Origin: Alphaproteobacteria bacterium
GTDB lineage: Bacteria > Pseudomonadota > Alphaproteobacteria > SMXQ01
Assembly: GCA_004356985.1 (NCBI GenBank)
Contig: SMXQ01000097.1
Coordinates: 1 to 38,902, forward strand
Length of the DNA: 38,902 nt
Direction: 5' to 3'
Shown here: positions 36,297 through 38,902 of the stretch, piece after piece
Numbering within the stretch: position 1 is the first letter of the stretch
Layout of the letters: each line of letters opens with the position of its first letter
The notes under the pieces: generated by a model
The model's database searches: none
What the model saw: only the letters and a program-made list of their open reading frames with translations
Told to the model about the DNA's origin: nothing
Program-made: the position numbers and the translations under genes

Positions 36297-37445
36297 ATGA
36301 TGGCGGCAAACGGATTCATATCGGCGGATTCCCACGTCAACGAGCCCGAAGCGGTTTGGGACGCGATCCCCAAGGACCTGCGCGTCCGCGGCCCCCATTT
36401 CATCCAGGACCCGCCCGGCAAGAAGGGGCTCTACATCTGTTTCGAGGGCCACGAGCCCGATCCCGTGGGCCAGACCTTTCTCGCCGGTACGGGACGGGAA
36501 CCGGATATCGTCAAGGACACCATCGAGAACTTCACCTGGGACAAGTGGCCCGGGCCCTGGGACCCCAAGGCGCGGATCGGCGACATGGACCTCGACGGGG
36601 TGGAGATCGAGGTTCTCTATCCTTCCATGGCGCGGAATTTTTACGGCCTCCATGGCCAAGACACGCCGCTCCAACTGGCCGGCATCCGGGCCTATAACGA
36701 CTGGATCGTGGAATATTGCGCGGCGGTCCCCGGCCGGCTGTTCGCGGTTTCCATGCTGTCGGTTCTCGATATCGGCTGGTCGGTGGAAGAAATGAAACGG
36801 TGTGCCAGGCTTGGTCACAAGGGCGTCATGCTGCCCCCGGGCCTGCCCGAATCCATGAGTTACGCCGACCCGGCGTTCGAGCCCATCTGGACCGTGGCCG
36901 AGGACATGGATCTGCCGGTTCATTTCCATATCAACATCAATCAAAGCGCCGATAGGTTGGTCTATGGGCGCCAAGAGAAGTCGATGCTTCAAGCGGGGAA
37001 CCGCGCGGTCAAACGCCAAGTGTACGATGCCGCGGGGTTGATGAAGGATCTCCTGTTCGGCCTGGTGTTGGAAGGCCACCCCCGCATGCGCGTGGTTTTC
37101 GCCGAATACGAACTCTCTTGGATCCTCCCCTTCATGACCAGGATGGACGGCACCGTGCGCCGTTTCGGCCAGGAAAATCCCGACATTCCCCATATGACCG
37201 CCCTGGCCAGCGAAACCATCCGCCGCCAAGTCTACTTCACCTTCCAAAACGATCCGGCGGGGATCGCCGGGGCGGCCGCCCTGGGCCTGCTCGACAACTG
37301 CATGTGGGCCAACGACTACCCCCACGGCGGGTCCACCTGGCCCAAGTCGAAGGAAATCGTCGCCGCCCAGCTCGGCGGGCTCGACGCCGAAGCGGTGCGC
37401 AAACTGGTCTGGGACAACGCGGCCAGTTTTTACGGGATCGCCTAG
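36297..37445 (+). CDS. Amidohydrolase-2 family protein
   Basis: A 382-residue metal-dependent hydrolase or decarboxylase. D11-S12-H13 in 'ISADSHVNEP' is the N-terminal metal motif, 'LPVHFHININQ' carries the middle histidines, and the late aspartate is in 'MWANDYPHGGSTWP'. It is a paralogue of the protein at 1517 with the same overall plan but clearly diverged. AGGAG lies just upstream. ATG at 36297 or 36300 may be used. It lies 69 bases after the cupin and 82 bases before the deacetylase-family gene, so the three are probably co-transcribed. The family acts on aromatic or heterocyclic carboxylates and amides. Confidence 0.87.
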   Translation: MMAANGFISADSHVNEPEAVWDAIPKDLRVRGPHFIQDPPGKKGLYICFEGHEPDPVGQTFLAGTGREPDIVKDTIENFTWDKWPGPWDPKARIGDMDLDGVEIEVLYPSMARNFYGLHGQDTPLQLAGIRAYNDWIVEYCAAVPGRLFAVSMLSVLDIGWSVEEMKRCARLGHKGVMLPPGLPESMSYADPAFEPIWTVAEDMDLPVHFHININQSADRLVYGRQEKSMLQAGNRAVKRQVYDAAGLMKDLLFGLVLEGHPRMRVVFAEYELSWILPFMTRMDGTVRRFGQENPDIPHMTALASETIRRQVYFTFQNDPAGIAGAAALGLLDNCMWANDYPHGGSTWPKSKEIVAAQLGGLDAEAVRKLVWDNAASFYGIA

Positions 37446-37527
37446 GGACGAACGGCTTGCGCCTTCACCCGGCCTGGCCCGCGACGGTCGGGGCCGACAA
37501 CGAGAGCAAAAAGCGGAGAAGAGACCA

Positions 37528-38394
37528 ATGGAACCGCAACGCTATGGCCCCTTCCCCTACCGGACGGCGCGCGACCTGCTGTCCTTCCGCTGGCCGGGCG
37601 ATGCCCGGCTCGCCGTCTGGGTGATCCCCAATATCGAATTTTTCCCCCTCGACGAGCCGATCCCCGGCGGCCGCGGGGTGCCCGATCTCAACGCCTGGTC
37701 GAAGCGCGATTACGGCAACCGAATCGGCGTCTTCCGGCTGATGGATACCTTGGCGCGCTTCGGCTTCAAGGGCACGGTGGCGCTGAATTCGGACATTTGC
37801 GCGGCCCATCCGCAGATCATCAGCGAGGCCATGCGCCTTGACTGGGAGCTGATGGGCCATTGCGAAACCAACGCCCGGGCCTTGAATACCATCCCCGAGG
37901 ACGACGAAGCCGCCGTCATCAGCAACGTCGTCGCGACCATCGAGCGGGCCAGCGGCGCGCGCCCCAGGGGTTGGCTCGGCGCCGGCCTGCAAGAGACCTG
38001 GCGGACCCTCGAACACCTCTGCGATGCCGGGTTGGATTACGTCGCCGATTGGGCCAACGACGACCAACCCTACATGATGTATCTGGGCGACCGGCGCCTG
38101 GTGTCGATCCCCTATACGCTCGAAATCAACGACCGCCCAGCGTTCGAAAGGTATTATCGCTCATCCGCCGAGTTCGAGCAGATGATCCGCGACCAGTTCG
38201 ACGTGCTCTACCGGGAAAGCGAGCGGGTGGCCAAGGTCATGGCCATCGCCCTTCATCCCTTCCTGATCGGCGTGCCGCACCGGATCGGGGCGCTTGAAAA
38301 CGCACTGGATTATATCCGCGGCCATGACGGGGTGTGGGCGGCGACCGGAAGCGAAATCGTCGATCACTTCGTGGCCGTGGCGGGCGACGATTAA
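37528..38394 (+). CDS. Polysaccharide deacetylase-family protein (PuuE/allantoinase-like)
   Basis: A 288-residue protein of the NodB-homology superfamily, of the type with 'NIEFFPLDEPIPGG' near the N-terminus, 'DYGNRIGVFRLMDTLARFG', 'WELMGHCETNARALN' and 'ALHPFLIGVPHRIGALE'. These are close to PuuE-type allantoinase-like hydrolases that cleave linear or cyclic amides. There is no signal peptide, so the substrate is a soluble metabolite, not cell-wall glycan. It is the intact paralogue of the frameshifted gene at 20811. GGAGAAGAG lies upstream of the start. Confidence 0.86.
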   Translation: MEPQRYGPFPYRTARDLLSFRWPGDARLAVWVIPNIEFFPLDEPIPGGRGVPDLNAWSKRDYGNRIGVFRLMDTLARFGFKGTVALNSDICAAHPQIISEAMRLDWELMGHCETNARALNTIPEDDEAAVISNVVATIERASGARPRGWLGAGLQETWRTLEHLCDAGLDYVADWANDDQPYMMYLGDRRLVSIPYTLEINDRPAFERYYRSSAEFEQMIRDQFDVLYRESERVAKVMAIALHPFLIGVPHRIGALENALDYIRGHDGVWAATGSEIVDHFVAVAGDD

Positions 38395-38436
38395 GCGCGC
38401 GCCGGAAGCCCTCGGCGAACGACAGTCGTTAACCTC

Positions 38437-38464
38437 ATGTCCGCTTTTGACCCAAAGCGGACAT
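38437..38464. repeat. Perfect 11-bp palindromic stem-loop
   Basis: ATGTCCGCTTT (38437-38447) and AAAGCGGACAT (38454-38464) enclose TGACCC. The sequence resembles a dispersed palindrome that I recall from other alphaproteobacterial genomes. Within this window it occurs once. It lies 43 bases past the stop of the deacetylase-family gene and could end its transcript, although no T-run follows. Confidence 0.6.
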
Positions 38465-38601
38465 AAGCCGTTTTCGTGAAGGGCAGCGCCGCCCGTTCAT
38501 TTGGCGCTTTTCAGCGTGAATTACTTAGGAGAATATTGCCAACCCTGCTAGTTTGGTTGTCTTCCTGATATACGCCGCTTCGGGTAGAGAAATGGTCCGT
38601 C

Positions 38602-38784
38602 ATGAGCTCTACGTTGAAACCCGCACCCGAAATGGATATCGACCCCAAGGTGCGCAACTGCCTCTCCTGCCTGCGTCCGTTCACCAGAGAATGGGCGGGC
38701 GAGCGCATCTGCCCCAAATGCAAGCACTCGTCATCGTGGCGCATGGGCTCCCTGCCCCAGTGGCATGTGCACTCCAAGAAGTAG
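38602..38784 (+). CDS. Small zinc-ribbon protein
   Basis: A 60-residue protein with two CxxC knuckles ('NCLSCLRPF' and 'RICPKCKHS', four cysteines 18 residues apart), which should bind one zinc. It ends with a basic 'WHVHSKK'. Similar short CxxC...CxxC proteins are common as uncharacterised genes in alphaproteobacteria. There is no strong ribosome site before the ATG. The surrounding DNA is lower in GC than the upstream operon. The function is unknown; nucleic-acid or protein binding is possible. Confidence 0.65.
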   Translation: MSSTLKPAPEMDIDPKVRNCLSCLRPFTREWAGERICPKCKHSSSWRMGSLPQWHVHSKK

Positions 38785-38798
38785 TCCCCGTTAGCAGC

Positions 38799-38902
38799 AT
38801 GGCACGTGATGCACACTCCGACATACCGCCCGGGCAGCGCTTTAAACAGAATGGCATTGTGTGGGAGGTTATGAAATTCACTTCTGTGCACGGTATCCCC
38901 CA
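38799..38902 (+). CDS. Start of a small GIPH-motif protein (cut by window edge)
   Basis: An open frame of 34 codons runs off the window end: 'DIPPGQRFKQNGIVWEV' then 'VHGIP', with the next codon CA-, which is His or Gln. The arrangement G-x-x-(F/Y)-(R/K)...WEV...GIPH resembles the 84-residue protein at 25208 ('GGVYRVACGG', 'FGIPHVRY'). It starts 14 bases past the zinc-ribbon stop and no strong ribosome site is visible. A plausible but incomplete gene. Confidence 0.5.
   Translation, partial: MARDAHSDIPPGQRFKQNGIVWEVMKFTSVHGIP

Overview
The window comes from a GC-rich alphaproteobacterium, most likely Rhodospirillales-like. The housekeeping order tRNA-Leu, tig, clpP, clpX, lon, hupB, tRNA-Val (25630-32898) is a conserved alphaproteobacterial arrangement, and the protein sequences fit it. 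Nothing in the window gives a species.

Left arm (1-23 kb): a dense accessory catabolic region. The minus strand carries a truncated thiamine-diphosphate (TPP) enzyme (1-1145), a Bug/TctC-type solute-binding protein (3052-4350), a second TPP enzyme (4480-6357) and a four-gene run read from 12254 down to 6519: an extradiol-type VOC protein, a fumarylacetoacetate-hydrolase-family enzyme, and both subunits of a pyrogallol-phloroglucinol transhydroxylase-like molybdenum enzyme. The molybdenum subunit has an extra SCP2-like N-terminal domain, and the iron-sulfur subunit has lost all four ligands of one cluster. An IclR regulator (12462-13259) is divergent from that run and is followed on the plus strand by a second Bug protein, a YCII protein, two tandem group D flavin monooxygenases (HpaB/HsaA type), a DHDPS/NahE-type aldolase, a PNPOx-like flavoprotein, a double-VOC protein and a frameshifted deacetylase-family gene. 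An ACMSD-type amidohydrolase (1517-2599) lies in a lower-GC pocket next to a decayed third Bug gene. Taken together this reads as uptake, hydroxylation, ring cleavage and side-chain processing of an aromatic or polyhydroxylated compound. The substrate cannot be named from sequence.

Middle (21.7-33 kb): a DadA-type FAD oxidoreductase on the minus strand, a copy of a MITE-like repeat that also follows the first amidohydrolase, a NAD(P)H-hydrate repair enzyme fused to an N-terminal helix-turn-helix-like domain, a small GIPH-motif protein, and then the protein-quality-control block. Trigger factor carries a histidine-rich insertion. lon has a plausible heat-shock promoter.

Right arm (33-38.9 kb): a two-gene ABC exporter, then a second accessory set (cupin, amidohydrolase, deacetylase-family) paralogous to genes of the left arm, a 60-residue zinc-ribbon protein and the start of a second GIPH-motif protein cut by the window edge.

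The most unusual items are the SCP2-fused transhydroxylase with its two-cluster partner subunit, the cysteine-paired lysine-rich C-terminal domain shared by the Bug proteins, and the HTH-NnrE-NnrD fusion.
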